Notes: a model not told the origin generated them from the letters alone. A stretch of 64,000 nt of DNA from Pelagovum pacificum (GCF_016134045.1 NZ_CP065915.1:1674001-1738000); one strand, 5' to 3'. Shown: positions 51,225 through 60,415, numbered from the stretch's first letter. Program-made: numbers and translations.

Positions 51225-52151
51225 ATGGCAGAGCGTCACGTCGCCAAGGACATCACTTACGCCACCTCGGCAACGACGAGGTCGGGCCGGGCCATGATCC
51301 GCGTGATGGAGAATGCCACCGGGCGCTTGTCCCTTATTCGCAAGGCGCGCGGCTACGACCTCGAAGTCGCGAGCGGTGCCGATTTCTGGCAGGTCATCAC
51401 CGAACGTTACGGCCTGACGCTCGACGTCATGGGTGGCACGCTCGACAGCATTCCGCGCACCGGTCCGCTGATCGTGGTCGCCAACCATCCGTACGGCGTG
51501 CTCGACGGGCTGATGATGGGACGGATCCTGTCGGAGCGGCGGGGCGGCGATTTCCGGGTTCTCGCCCACCAGATTTTCCGCAAGTCGCCGGACCTCGAAC
51601 GGGTGATCCTGCCGATCTCCTTCGACGAGACGAAAGAGGCCGCGCGCCTGAACCTCGAGACGCGGGCGAATGCGCTGTCCTACCTCTCGCAAGGCGGCGC
51701 GATCGGGATCTTTCCGGGCGGCACCGTCTCGACCTCGGTGAAGCCGTTCACGCCACCGATGGACCCCGGCTGGCGGACCTTCACGGCCAAGATGATCGCC
51801 CGCTCTGAGGCGACGGTCGTCCCGGTCTTCTTCGAGGGCGCGAACAGCCGGCTGTTCCAGATCGCGAGCCACGTCCACACGACGCTGCGGATGGCGATGC
51901 TGATCCGCGAGTTCAAGCGCCGCGCCGGCACGCCGGTCCGGGTGGTCATCGGCGAGCCGGTCGACCGGGCCGAACTTCTGGCCCGACGCTCGGAGCCGAA
52001 AGCACTGATGGAATACCTGCGGCAATCGACCTACGCCCTTTCGCCGCGTCCGATCCGCTACGGTATGGGCTTCGAGTTCGAAGACAAGTACAAGTCGCGG
52101 ACGACAGAGGCGCAGAAGGGCAGATCGAAGGATGGCCGTAGGTATCTTTGA
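51225..52151 (+). CDS. lysophospholipid acyltransferase family protein
   Basis: The 308-residue product belongs to the PlsC-like acyltransferase fold. The catalytic motif is NHPYGVLDG (87-95, His88 and Asp94, spacing HX5D) and the glycerophosphate-binding motif is FPGGT (about 167-171). The GEPVD motif follows near 245. The subgroup is often called hemolysin-like or OlsA-related and adds a second acyl chain to lysolipids in the inner membrane. ATG 51225 follows GTGAGGA. Its last 20 bp overlap murI in another frame, a longer overlap than elsewhere in this window. The LysR gene is divergent. Confidence 0.85.
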   Translation: MAERHVAKDITYATSATTRSGRAMIRVMENATGRLSLIRKARGYDLEVASGADFWQVITERYGLTLDVMGGTLDSIPRTGPLIVVANHPYGVLDGLMMGRILSERRGGDFRVLAHQIFRKSPDLERVILPISFDETKEAARLNLETRANALSYLSQGGAIGIFPGGTVSTSVKPFTPPMDPGWRTFTAKMIARSEATVVPVFFEGANSRLFQIASHVHTTLRMAMLIREFKRRAGTPVRVVIGEPVDRAELLARRSEPKALMEYLRQSTYALSPRPIRYGMGFEFEDKYKSRTTEAQKGRSKDGRRYL

Positions 52152-52944
52152 CAGCGGGCTCGGCGGGCTCACGGTTCTCGACGCGGTGCAGAAGCGCCTG
52201 CCGGAGGTTCCGTTCGTCTATCTCGCGGATTCGGCGCATGCGCCTTACGGCGTGCGCGACGCGCAGGACATCTATGAGCTGACGACCGCCTGCGTCGCCC
52301 GCCTGTTCGAGGCGGACTGCGACCTCGTCATCCTCGCCTGCAACACGGCGTCCGCTGCTGCGCTGCGCCGGATGCAGGAAAACTGGCTCCCGCCCGGCAA
52401 GCGGGTGCTCGGTGTGTTCGTGCCGCTGATCGAGGCGCTGACCGAGCGGCAGTGGGGCGACAACTCGCCGCCGCGCGAAGTGGCGGTGAAGCATGTCGCG
52501 CTGTTTGCCACGCCCGCCACGGTATCGAGCCGCGCGTTCCAGCGGGAGCTCGCCTTCCGCGCGATCGGCGTGGATGTCGAGGCGCAGGCCTGCGGCGGCG
52601 TGGTCGACGCGATCGAGGACGGCGACATGATCCTTGCCGAAGCTCTGGTGCGCAGCCATGTCGACGCGCTGCTGCGCAAGATGCCGAGCCCCGATGCGGC
52701 CGTGCTCGGCTGCACGCACTACCCGCTGGTCGCCGAGGTGTTCCAGGACGCGCTCGGGCCCGACGTGAAGGTCTTCAGCCAGGCCAACCTTGTGGCCGAG
52801 AGCCTCGCCGACTACCTCGGCCGGCGACCGGAGATGCTGGGATCAGGCACGGAGAGTGCCTATCTGACCACCGGGGACCCCAAGCGCTTCGGCAATCACG
52901 CCACGACGTTCCTGCGACGCAAGATCACGTTCGAGGCCGCCTGA
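52132..52944 (+). CDS. murI: glutamate racemase
   Basis: MurI converts L- to D-glutamate for peptidoglycan. The 270-residue product starts [16 protein letters not shown]. It has the two catalytic cysteines: Cys70 in LACNTAS and Cys194 in [19 protein letters not shown] (31-41) is characteristic. Length is normal. It begins 20 bp inside the acyltransferase gene, in a different frame, with AAGGATGG as the approach to ATG 52132. No other cell wall gene is near; argC follows after 78 bp. Confidence 0.95.
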   Translation: MAVGIFDSGLGGLTVLDAVQKRLPEVPFVYLADSAHAPYGVRDAQDIYELTTACVARLFEADCDLVILACNTASAAALRRMQENWLPPGKRVLGVFVPLIEALTERQWGDNSPPREVAVKHVALFATPATVSSRAFQRELAFRAIGVDVEAQACGGVVDAIEDGDMILAEALVRSHVDALLRKMPSPDAAVLGCTHYPLVAEVFQDALGPDVKVFSQANLVAESLADYLGRRPEMLGSGTESAYLTTGDPKRFGNHATTFLRRKITFEAA

Positions 52945-53022
52945 GCCCCGATGATCCCGGTCCCGACGGGACCCGACCAGACCTTACGAGGCCCCGCGCG
53001 GGCCAGCGCTACGGATAACAAT

Positions 53023-54051
53023 ATGACTGCAAAAATCGCGATTCTCGGGGCATCGGGCTATACGGGGGCCGAACTCGTCCGCCTGATCGCCACACATCCC
53101 GGCATGGAGATTGCCGCGCTTTCGGGGAATTCGAAGGCAGGGATGGAGATGGCGCAGGTCTTCCCGCATCTGCGCCACCTGGACCTTCCGCGGTTGACGA
53201 CGATCGAGGAGATGTCCTTTGACGGTATCGACCTCGTCTTCTGTGCGCTCCCCCACGCGACCAGCCAGGCAGTCATCAGCGAGCTGCCGCGGACGCTCAA
53301 GATCGTCGACCTCTCCGCCGACTTCCGCCTGCGCGATCCGGCGGACTACGAGAAATGGTATGGCAAGCCACACGCTGCCGTGGAAATGCAGAAAGAGGCC
53401 GTCTACGGCCTGACCGAGTTCTACCGGGACGATATCGCGGGTGCGCGACTGGTGGCGGGCACCGGCTGCAACGCCGCAACCGGGCAATATGCGCTGCGCC
53501 CGCTGATCGAGGCGGGAGTCATCGACCTCGACCGGATCGTGATCGACCTGAAGGCGGCCGTCTCCGGGGCCGGGCGGTCTCTGAAGGAGAACCTGCTGCA
53601 CGCGGAGCTGTCGGAAGGCGCGCACGGCTATTCGGTCGGCGGGGTGCATCGCCACCTCGGTGAGTTCGACCAGGAATTCTCCGCCATCGCGGGCCGGCCG
53701 GTGCAGGTCCAGTTCACACCGCATCTGATCCCGGCGAACCGGGGGATCCTTGCCACCGTCTATGTCGACGGCGAGGCGGATGCGGTGCACGCCGCGCTGG
53801 CGGACCGATACGCGTCGGAAGAGTTCATTCTTGTCCTGCCTCAAGGCGAGCACCCCTCGATCCGGCATATCCGGGGCTCGAACTATTGCCACATCGGGGT
53901 CGTGGCGGACCGCATCGCCGGACGCTCGATCGTGATCGCGACGCTCGACAACCTCGCCAAGGGATCGTCGGGACAGGCGTTGCAGAACGCGAACCTGATG
54001 CTGGGGCTGGACGAGGGTGAGGGGCTGCGCCTCGCGCCGGTGTTCCCGTAA
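53023..54051 (+). CDS. argC: N-acetyl-gamma-glutamyl-phosphate reductase
   Basis: ArgC reduces N-acetylglutamyl phosphate to the semialdehyde in arginine synthesis. The 342-residue product has the NADP-binding [15 protein letters not shown] near the N-terminus and the active-site Cys149 in [10 protein letters not shown]. It also has [10 protein letters not shown] and the family's [10 protein letters not shown] block. ATG 53023 is preceded by a weak GGAT; the upstream extension of the frame has no homology. It is placed directly before ccmE, as in Rhodobacter capsulatus, where arg and cytochrome c maturation genes are neighbours. Confidence 0.95.
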   Translation: MTAKIAILGASGYTGAELVRLIATHPGMEIAALSGNSKAGMEMAQVFPHLRHLDLPRLTTIEEMSFDGIDLVFCALPHATSQAVISELPRTLKIVDLSADFRLRDPADYEKWYGKPHAAVEMQKEAVYGLTEFYRDDIAGARLVAGTGCNAATGQYALRPLIEAGVIDLDRIVIDLKAAVSGAGRSLKENLLHAELSEGAHGYSVGGVHRHLGEFDQEFSAIAGRPVQVQFTPHLIPANRGILATVYVDGEADAVHAALADRYASEEFILVLPQGEHPSIRHIRGSNYCHIGVVADRIAGRSIVIATLDNLAKGSSGQALQNANLMLGLDEGEGLRLAPVFP

Positions 54052-54120
54052 GGGCGCCTGATCCAGCGGTGCGCGCCTTGCGGCGCGCGCAGGATGTCCC
54101 GGCCTGACGGCCGGCGGGGA

Positions 54121-54181
54121 GGGGGCGCTGCCCCCGTCGCCTTGAGGCGACTCCCCCGGAATATTTGCCGGCCCGAAGAAG
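54121..54181 (+). repeat. double-hairpin intergenic repeat, copy 2
   Basis: The first stem is GGGGGC/GCCCCC with loop GCT (54121-54135) and the second is GTCGCC/GGCGAC with loop TTGA (54136-54151). TCCCCC and GAATATTTG follow, then GCCCGAAGAAG. It matches copy 1 (13641-13704, opposite orientation) in layout and copy 3 in the sequence of the second stem. It lies in the argC-ccmE gap. Confidence 0.72.
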
Positions 54182-54206
54182 CAGGGGCCATCGAGAGGAT
54201 GCCACG

Positions 54207-54659
54207 ATGCGTTCGCTGAAGAAGAAAAGACGGGTTCAGGTCATCGTCCTGACGTTCGTCGCGCTCGCCGGAGCGACGGCGCTGATCGGCTATGGCATGC
54301 GCGACGGGATCAACTTCTTCCGCGCACCGTCCGAAGTCGTGGCGGCGCCGCCTGAGTCCGAGGAAGTCTTCCGGCTTGGCGGGCTGGTGGTCGAGGGATC
54401 TCTGGTGCGCGACGAGGGCGAGACGGTGCGGTTCGAGGTCTCTGACGGCGGCGCGACGATCCCGGTCGTCTATACCGGGATCCTGCCGGACCTGTTCGAA
54501 GAGAACCAAGGCATGATCGGGCAGGGGCGCTACGTCGACGGCACCTTTGAAGCGCAGGAAATCCTCGCCAAGCACGACGAGAATTACGAGCCCAAGGAAA
54601 TCCGCGAGGCGCTCGAGGGCGCGCGCGGGGCAACGAACGGTGAGGCAGTCACGAATTAA
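54207..54659 (+). CDS. ccmE: cytochrome c maturation protein CcmE
   Basis: CcmE is a periplasmic heme chaperone that passes heme from the CcmABCD complex to CcmF/H. The 150-residue product has one N-terminal membrane anchor (about 9-29). A beta-barrel OB domain and the heme-binding HxxxY motif with His123 and Tyr127 in AKHDENY follow. Its neighbours ccmF and ccmH are 1.4 kb downstream, split off by the lysis cassette. ccmA, ccmB, ccmC, ccmD and ccmG are not in the window. Confidence 0.95.
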   Translation: MRSLKKKRRVQVIVLTFVALAGATALIGYGMRDGINFFRAPSEVVAAPPESEEVFRLGGLVVEGSLVRDEGETVRFEVSDGGATIPVVYTGILPDLFEENQGMIGQGRYVDGTFEAQEILAKHDENYEPKEIREALEGARGATNGEAVTN

Positions 54660-54702
54660 CCGTCATCAGGCAGGGTTGCCGCGGGTTTCAGCGGGGGCTG
54701 CC

Positions 54703-55314
54703 ATGAAGACGGTACGGGACATTGCGGTCGAGATCGTGGCGCGGGAGGGCGGCTACGTGAACGACCCGGACGATCCGGGCGGGCCGACCAAGCACGGCGT
54801 GACGATCCACACGATGCGTCGCCTCGGGCTCGACCTCGACGGGGACGGCGCGATCACGGCAGGCGACGTGCGGCGTCTGACCCCGGAGCAGGCGGCGGAG
54901 ATTTTCGAGCGGCACTATTTCCACGGGCCCCGGATCGGCGAGCTGCCCGGTCCACTTCAGGCCTCCGTGTTCGACATGTATGTCAATGCGGGTGCCAGCG
55001 CGGTGCGCATCCTGCAGCGCTTGTTCCGCCAGATGCGTATGGAGATCGCCATTGACGGCATCATCGGCCCCCAGACGATCAGGGCGGCGGCCCGGGCCAT
55101 CGCGGCGGCGCCGGATCACCTTGTCGATGCCTACGGGATCGCGCGGCGCAACTACTACTACGGCCTCGCCGACAATCGCCCGGCCCTGCGCAAGTATGCG
55201 CGTCGGCGAGATGGCGGGAAGGGCGGCTGGATCCGCCGGGCGGAGGAGTTCATCTCGCCCCGGTTTCACCTGACGGACGCCCAGCACCGGGCGCGGGTGG
55301 CCGCATGGGACTGA
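54703..55314 (+). CDS. phage-type N-acetylmuramidase (GH108), GTA-like endolysin
   Basis: The 203-residue product has the GH108 domain with catalytic Glu15 in EGGYVNDPDDPGG (15-27) and a DGDGAIT segment. A C-terminal peptidoglycan-binding-like domain follows (about 95-165, GASAVRILQRLF, IDGIIGPQT). It has no signal peptide, so release needs a holin, which the next gene supplies. Rhodobacterales gene transfer agents use a GH108 endolysin and an adjoining holin located away from their structural cluster. ATG 54703 overlaps nothing upstream; the end overlaps the holin gene by 10 bp. The gene probably lyses the producing cell to release particles. Confidence 0.88.
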   Translation: MKTVRDIAVEIVAREGGYVNDPDDPGGPTKHGVTIHTMRRLGLDLDGDGAITAGDVRRLTPEQAAEIFERHYFHGPRIGELPGPLQASVFDMYVNAGASAVRILQRLFRQMRMEIAIDGIIGPQTIRAAARAIAAAPDHLVDAYGIARRNYYYGLADNRPALRKYARRRDGGKGGWIRRAEEFISPRFHLTDAQHRARVAAWD

Positions 55315-55841
55315 TATCGAAGGGCATGGACGTGATGTTCGGCGACGGGCGCAATGTCGTGGCCGACACCGTCGGCATCTTCCGCGAATCCGCCGAGAAT
55401 GCCGGTGCCCGGGAGGCGGCGATGAAGGATGCCGCGCTCGGCCAGTTCGCCGCGGAGTTCGCACGTCCGCGCAAGGGGCTGTTCGACCGGGTGATCGACG
55501 GGCTCAACCGGCTGCCGCGTCCGCTTCTGGCCTTCGGGACGATCGGCCTTTTCATCGTCGCCATGGTCGATCCGATCTGGTTCTCCGGCCGGATGCAGGG
55601 GCTAGCGCTGGTGCCGGAGCCGCTCTGGTGGCTGATGGGCGCGATCGTCAGCTTCTATTTCGGCGCGCGCCACCAGGCGAAGGGGCAGGAGTTCCAGGCG
55701 TCCGTGGTCGAGAGCGCCGCCCGGGCGGGGACGGTTCAGCAGAGCATCCGCGCCCTGCGCCAGATGGAGGACGCGCCGGAGCAGCCTGCCACGCCGGGCG
55801 AGCCGAACCCGGCGCTCGAGGAATGGTGGCAGGCCCGATGA
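55305..55841 (+). CDS. holin family protein (GTA holin type)
   Basis: The 178-residue protein has an N-terminal amphipathic stretch (about 1-60) and three hydrophobic segments. The two clearest are near 73-92 (PLLAFGTIGLFIVAMVDPIWF) and 103-120 (PLWWLMGAIVSFYFG). A soluble tail rich in Gln/Glu follows. This layout matches the 3TM holins of gene transfer agents. It would open the inner membrane to let the GH108 muramidase reach peptidoglycan. It overlaps the endolysin gene by 10 bp and the following small gene by 4 bp, which indicates one transcript. Holin function is inferred from family and context. Confidence 0.85.
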   Translation: MGLISKGMDVMFGDGRNVVADTVGIFRESAENAGAREAAMKDAALGQFAAEFARPRKGLFDRVIDGLNRLPRPLLAFGTIGLFIVAMVDPIWFSGRMQGLALVPEPLWWLMGAIVSFYFGARHQAKGQEFQASVVESAARAGTVQQSIRALRQMEDAPEQPATPGEPNPALEEWWQAR

Positions 55842-56038
55842 CCGACTGGGCGACACAGGCCGAGCGGCGGATCGGGACGCTCGAGACGCGCAGCGCGGTC
55901 GAGGACGTCCACCGCGAGAATGTCGAGAAGCGCCTGACGGAGATCGAGGACACGCTCAAGTGGCTGGTCCGGCTGGTGATCGGCGCACTTCTGACCGCCG
56001 GAGTGGCGTTGATCGTCGGCGGGCCGCTGGCGGGCTGA
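55838..56038 (+). CDS. small coiled-coil plus membrane-helix protein (holin/XhlA-like)
   Basis: The 66-residue product starts MTDWATQAERRIGTLETR, has a short coiled-coil of heptad character (about 8-42, VEDVHRENVEKRLTEIEDTL) and one C-terminal membrane helix (WLVRLVIGALLTAGVALIVGG, about 42-62). Such proteins resemble XhlA-type lysis accessories or small spanin-like parts. Its ATG overlaps the holin stop by 4 bp. Placement after the endolysin and holin makes a lysis accessory role likely, but no named family is certain. Confidence 0.72.
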   Translation: MTDWATQAERRIGTLETRSAVEDVHRENVEKRLTEIEDTLKWLVRLVIGALLTAGVALIVGGPLAG

Positions 56039-56099
56039 GGCGATGCGTCTCGCCCGCTTGTGATTGCCGCCTGCCGTGCTGCTGCGGTAGGACGGGACC

Positions 56100-58073
56100 A
56101 TGCTTACAGAACTCGGCCATTTCGCACTCGTCCTCGGTTTCGGCCTCGCGCTGGTGCAGATGGTCGTGCCCCTGATCGGCGCCCACAAGGGCTGGCGCGG
56201 CTGGATGGCGATCGGCGATCCGGCGGCGGTCAGCCAGCTGATCCTCGTCGGCTTCTCCTTCGCCACGCTGGTGCATGCCTTCGTCGTCTCCGACTTCTCG
56301 CTGCGGCTGGTCTACGAGAACAGCCACTCGGCCAAGCCGATGATTTACAAGATCGCGGGAACCTGGGGGAACCACGAGGGCTCGATGCTCCTGTGGCTGC
56401 TGATCCTCGTGCTGTTCGGCGGCGCGGCGTCGCTGTTCGGGGGCAACCTGCCGGCGACACTCAAGGCTAGGGTGCTGGCGGTGCAGGCGTCCGTCTCCGT
56501 CGCCTTCTATGCCTTCATCCTCTTCACTTCGAACCCGTTCCTGCGGCTGGCGGTGCCGCCGCTCGACGGGCAGGACCTGAACCCGCTGCTGCAGGACCCG
56601 GGGCTCGCGTTCCATCCGCCGTTCCTCTACCTCGGCTATGTCGGGCTATCGATGGCGTTCTCCTTCGCGGTCGCCGCCCTGATCGAGGGAAAGGTCGACG
56701 CCGCCTGGGCACGGTGGGTGCGGCCCTGGACCCTTGCGGCGTGGGTGTTCCTGACCGTTGGCATCGCGCTCGGCTCGTGGTGGGCCTACTATGAGCTCGG
56801 CTGGGGCGGTTTCTGGTTCTGGGATCCGGTCGAGAATGCCTCTTTCATGCCGTGGCTCCTGGCAGCGGCACTGCTTCATTCGGCAATCGTTGTCGAAAAG
56901 CGCGAGGCGTTGAAGAGCTGGACCATCCTGCTCGCCATCCTCGCCTTCGGGTTCTCGCTGCTCGGCACCTTCATCGTGCGCTCGGGGGTGCTGACCTCGG
57001 TCCATTCCTTCGCGTCCGACCCCACGCGCGGGGTCTTCATCCTCGCCATTCTCGGCGTCTTCACGGGTGGCAGCCTCGTGCTCTTCACGATGCGGGCCGG
57101 CGCAATGGAAGCGAAAGGCCTGTTCGGGATGGTCAGCCGGGAAAGCGCGCTGGTGCTGAACAACGTGCTGCTGGCGGTTGCGACCTTCGTCGTCTTCATC
57201 GGGACGATCTGGCCGCTGCTGGCGGAGATGGTGTTCCAGCGGACGCTCTCCGTCGGGCCGCCGTTCTTCGACGCGGCCTTCACGCCCTTCTTCGTGGGCC
57301 TCGCCGTGATCCTGCCGGTCGGCGGCATGCTGGCGTGGAAGCGGGGCAAGATCGGCCGGGCGATGCGTCCGCTGATCCCGGCGCTGGCGCTGGCGCTTGC
57401 GGCGCTGCTGCTTGGCTATGCGCTCGGGACCGGGCGGTCGGCGGTTGGCCCGATTGGCGTGATGCTCGGCACCTGGGTCGTCGCGGGCGCCGCGATCGAC
57501 CTGTGGACCCGAACGGGACGCGGCCCTGTCGCGGGCCGCGTCGGCCGGTTGCGCCGCCTGCCGCGCGCGGACTGGGGCAAGGCGGTCGCGCATTCGGGCC
57601 TCGGGATCACCATCCTGGGCATCGCCGCGATCACCGCCTGGCAGCAGGAGGACATCCGCGTCGCCAACCTGGGCGAGCCGTTCGATGTCGGCGCCTACGA
57701 GGTGACCCTGCAAGCCGTCGATGAAGTCGAGGGCCCGAACTACCTCAGCACCATGGCCACCATCACGATGGACAGGGGCGGGCGCACCGTCGCCACCCTG
57801 ACCCCCGAGCGTCGGCGCTACCCGGTCGCGGGCATGCCGACGACCGAGGCCGCGATTCATAACGGCTTCCTGCGCGATCTTTACGTCGTGATCGGGGAGC
57901 CGCAGGCGAGCGGCGGCTGGGCAGTGCGCACCTACATCAAGCCTTTCGCCAACTGGATCTGGGGTGGCGCCATCCTGATGGGGCTCGGCGGGATGATCTC
58001 GCTCTCCGACCGGCGGTTGCGAGTCGCAGCGGGGGCCGCGAAGTCGAAATCGACGGCGGTGCCGGCGGAATGA
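56100..58073 (+). CDS. ccmF: heme lyase CcmF
   Basis: CcmF, with CcmH, attaches heme to apocytochrome c on the periplasmic face. The 657-residue protein has about fifteen membrane helices. The WWD-type motif is WGGFWFWDPVENASFMPW (about 236-253), and several conserved His lie in loops (for example NHEGS). The C-terminal periplasmic domain is VAGMPTTEAAIH. It overlaps ccmH by 4 bp. Length and order ccmF-ccmH match Rhodobacter ccl1-ccl2. Insertion of the lysis cassette upstream separates it from ccmE. Confidence 0.95.
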   Translation: MLTELGHFALVLGFGLALVQMVVPLIGAHKGWRGWMAIGDPAAVSQLILVGFSFATLVHAFVVSDFSLRLVYENSHSAKPMIYKIAGTWGNHEGSMLLWLLILVLFGGAASLFGGNLPATLKARVLAVQASVSVAFYAFILFTSNPFLRLAVPPLDGQDLNPLLQDPGLAFHPPFLYLGYVGLSMAFSFAVAALIEGKVDAAWARWVRPWTLAAWVFLTVGIALGSWWAYYELGWGGFWFWDPVENASFMPWLLAAALLHSAIVVEKREALKSWTILLAILAFGFSLLGTFIVRSGVLTSVHSFASDPTRGVFILAILGVFTGGSLVLFTMRAGAMEAKGLFGMVSRESALVLNNVLLAVATFVVFIGTIWPLLAEMVFQRTLSVGPPFFDAAFTPFFVGLAVILPVGGMLAWKRGKIGRAMRPLIPALALALAALLLGYALGTGRSAVGPIGVMLGTWVVAGAAIDLWTRTGRGPVAGRVGRLRRLPRADWGKAVAHSGLGITILGIAAITAWQQEDIRVANLGEPFDVGAYEVTLQAVDEVEGPNYLSTMATITMDRGGRTVATLTPERRRYPVAGMPTTEAAIHNGFLRDLYVVIGEPQASGGWAVRTYIKPFANWIWGGAILMGLGGMISLSDRRLRVAAGAAKSKSTAVPAE

Positions 58074-58519
58074 CGCGGCTCCTGATCCTCGTGCTGCTGT
58101 TCCTGCCGATGGTCGCCGGCGCAGTCACTCCGGACGAGATGCTGGAGGATCCGGCCCTTGAGGCGCGGGCGCGCGAGATCAGCCAGGGACTGCGCTGCCC
58201 CGTCTGTCAGAACGAGAGTATCGACGAATCGAACGCCGAACTCGCCCATGACCTGCGCGTCCTGTTGCGGGAGCGCCTCGTCGCCGGAGATAGCGACGAG
58301 GAGGCGGTGCAATATATCGTTGACCGCTACGGCGAGTTCGTGCTGCTGCGACCCACCGCAAGCGGCATCAACCTGATCCTCTGGCTGGCCGGCCCGATCC
58401 TTCTTATCCTCGCCTTGTCAGTGGGTTACATGGCAGTCCGGGCGCGAAGCCGGTCCGCGCCACAGGCCGATCTGACGGACGAGGAACAGGCCCGCCTGAA
58501 AGAACTCACCGGCGGCTGA
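58070..58519 (+). CDS. ccmH: cytochrome c-type biogenesis protein CcmH
   Basis: CcmH is a membrane-anchored thiol reductant that presents apocytochrome to CcmF. The 149-residue product has a signal-like N-terminus (MTRLLILVLLFLPMVAGA) and the redox motif RCPVCQNESI (Cys43, Cys46). A helical domain and one C-terminal membrane helix (about 101-119) follow. It is of the short alphaproteobacterial type (no CcmI fusion). GTG/ATG overlap with ccmF (ATGA at 58070) suggests coupling. A gap of 86 bp separates it from the enoyl-CoA hydratase gene. Confidence 0.95.
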   Translation: MTRLLILVLLFLPMVAGAVTPDEMLEDPALEARAREISQGLRCPVCQNESIDESNAELAHDLRVLLRERLVAGDSDEEAVQYIVDRYGEFVLLRPTASGINLILWLAGPILLILALSVGYMAVRARSRSAPQADLTDEEQARLKELTGG

Positions 58520-58605
58520 TCGAGCACGCGCGTCGATTGACGTCCCGTTCCCCTTCCTTGAACTCAACGGTTCACTAAGTTCCCCTTGGGACCCGCAGGA
58601 AAGGG

Positions 58606-59385
58606 ATGGTCATGGAGTACGAAACGATCCGCTACAACGTGGATGGCGGCATCGCTGTGATCCGGATGAACCGGACCAAGGTGATGAACGCGCTCAATTC
58701 ACAGATGCGGGCCGAGATCACCCACGCGGTCGGCGCGGCCCAGAAAGAGGCGCGCGTCATCGTACTGACCGGGTCGGGCAACGCATTCTGCTCGGGTCAG
58801 GACCTCGGTGACGGACGGGCCTCGAACCTCGACCTCGAACGGACGCTGCGCGACGAATACATGCCGATGCTGCGCGCCATCATCGACAGCCAGGTGCCGG
58901 TGATTGCCGCCGTGAACGGCGCTGCTGCCGGGGCCGGGGCCAACCTCGCGCTGGTCGCCGACGTCGTGATCGCCACGGAATCCGCTTACTTCGTTCAGGC
59001 GTTCAGCCGCATCGGCCTGATCCCCGATGCCGGTGGCACCTGGTTTCTGCCGCGCCAGATCGGCCATGCCAAGGCGCTCGGCAGCATTCTCTTCGCAGAG
59101 CCGATCACCGCCCGGCAGGCGGCGGAGTGGGGCATGATCTGGGAAGCAGTCGAGGATGACCGCTTCAATGATCACTGGGCGACCCGGGCGGCGCAACTCG
59201 CCAGCGGACCGACCGAGGCCTACCGCCATGCCCGCACGGCACTGCGCGAATCCTTCGACAATACGCTGGACGAGCAACTCGCACTCGAATCGCGTCTTCA
59301 GGGGGCCTGCGGCCAGACCCGTGACTTCCGCGAGGGTGTGGTCGCATTCCTCGAAAAGCGTCCGGCGGTGTTCGAGGGCCGGTGA
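58606..59385 (+). CDS. enoyl-CoA hydratase/isomerase family protein (PaaG-like)
   Basis: The 259-residue crotonase-fold protein has AFCSGQDLGDGR (about 63-74, oxyanion hole region) and NGAAAGAGANLAL (about 105-117). SRIGLIPDAGGTW (about 131-143) carries the Asp typical of PaaG/ring-opening isomerases. Such enzymes act on epoxyphenylacetyl-CoA or similar acyl-CoAs; ordinary fatty acid hydratase activity is also possible. No phenylacetate pathway genes are near. The ATG at 58606 or at 58612 (behind AAGGG) could be used; the sequence does not decide. It overlaps thpR by 4 bp (GTGA). Confidence 0.86.
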   Translation: MVMEYETIRYNVDGGIAVIRMNRTKVMNALNSQMRAEITHAVGAAQKEARVIVLTGSGNAFCSGQDLGDGRASNLDLERTLRDEYMPMLRAIIDSQVPVIAAVNGAAAGAGANLALVADVVIATESAYFVQAFSRIGLIPDAGGTWFLPRQIGHAKALGSILFAEPITARQAAEWGMIWEAVEDDRFNDHWATRAAQLASGPTEAYRHARTALRESFDNTLDEQLALESRLQGACGQTRDFREGVVAFLEKRPAVFEGR

Positions 59386-59924
59386 GAGCATTCGTTTCCA
59401 TCGACCTCCCGCCTGAGGAGACGGCGATCCTCGCGGCTCTGCAGGAGCGGCTGCCTTTCGGGCGGCGCGCCGATCCGGATACCTTCCACGTCACGCTTGC
59501 CTTTCTGGGTGAGGACGTGGCGGAGGAGGCCGTCGAGACGCTGCATGAAGAGCTGATCGCTCTGCGCCTGCCGGATTTCCCGCTGGAGGTGCAGGGAGTC
59601 TCGACGCTCGGCGCGCCAGCGGTGCTGATGGCCGATGTCATCGCCTCCGATCCGCTGGTGACCTTGCACGCTCGTGTTGCCTCTGCCTGCCGGCGCGCGG
59701 GGATCACGCTGGACCGCCGGCGGTTCCGCCCGCACGTGACGCTTGCCCGGTTTCGGCGCGATCTGTCGGCCCACGACCTCGACCGGCTGACCCGGTTCCT
59801 CGAGTCCGAGGCGCGCTTCCGCCTCGACCCGTTCAACGCGGGCAGCTTCGCGCTCTGGCAGTCGATGCTGACCCATGATGGGCCGGTGCACGAGGAGCTC
59901 GCCCGCTACCCTCTGGCGCGCTGA
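59382..59924 (+). CDS. thpR: RNA 2',3'-cyclic phosphodiesterase (ThpR)
   Basis: The 180-residue protein belongs to the 2H phosphoesterase superfamily: the two HxT motifs are FHVTLAF (about 36-42) and RPHVTLARF (about 112-120). ThpR opens 2',3'-cyclic phosphate ends and was first seen as an RNA ligase-like activity. The GTG start overlaps the enoyl-CoA hydratase stop by 4 bp, so translation may be coupled. Its last 19 bp overlap the convergent acetyltransferase gene. The cellular substrate is unknown. Confidence 0.88.
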   Translation: MRAFVSIDLPPEETAILAALQERLPFGRRADPDTFHVTLAFLGEDVAEEAVETLHEELIALRLPDFPLEVQGVSTLGAPAVLMADVIASDPLVTLHARVASACRRAGITLDRRRFRPHVTLARFRRDLSAHDLDRLTRFLESEARFRLDPFNAGSFALWQSMLTHDGPVHEELARYPLAR

Positions 59925-60415
59925 TCGGCCGGGCGGGGCAGGGCGAAATAGACCGAATCCGTCCAGACCCCATCGACGCAATAGGTGTTCCGCGCCGTGC
60001 CCGTCTCGCGAAAGCCGAGCGCACGCAGACACCCGACCGAGGCCTCGTTCTTCGGATCGGCATCCGCCGTCAGCATCGGTGCGTCGCTGACCTGCCAGAT
60101 ATGCGGGACGATCGCCATCATCGCCTCCCTGACATAGCCTTTCCGCCAGTGATCGGGATGCAGGATGAAGCCGATCTCGTAAGGTCGCCACATCCCCGCA
60201 TTGCCGATGGCGACGCCATCTAGATCGAGCACGAAGTAGGTGAGAGGCGGTTCAGACGCGAGCTGCCTCTCCAGCCGCTCCAGCGTCTTGTCACGCGTCC
60301 GGTCGGGCGGCGAGGACCAGAATTCCATCGCGCGCGCATTGCCGTAGATCGCGTGAAGGTCGTCGAGATCGCCCGGCCGCGCCTTGCGCAGCAGCAGCCG
60401 GGCGGTCTTCAGCAT
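59906..60415 (-). CDS. GNAT family N-acetyltransferase (RimJ/RimL-like)
   Basis: The 169-residue product starts [24 protein letters not shown], with the TxRLxLR opening of the RimJ/RimL acetyltransferase group. It contains EIGFILHPDHWRKGYVREAM (about 80-99, acetyl-CoA loop variant) and the NEASVGCLRALGF motif (about 123-135). It may acetylate a protein N-terminus or a small molecule. Its ATG overlaps the gltA stop by one base (ATGA on the minus strand), so it is the second gene of a gltA transcript. It converges on thpR. Confidence 0.86.
   Translation of the reverse strand: MLKTARLLLRKARPGDLDDLHAIYGNARAMEFWSSPPDRTRDKTLERLERQLASEPPLTYFVLDLDGVAIGNAGMWRPYEIGFILHPDHWRKGYVREAMMAIVPHIWQVSDAPMLTADADPKNEASVGCLRALGFRETGTARNTYCVDGVWTDSVYFALPRPADQRARG

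Noticed and set aside
54703..56038. Prophage remnant
   Set aside because: Only lysis genes are present, with neighbour-like base composition and no integrase, att repeats or structural genes; the GTA-type explanation fits better.
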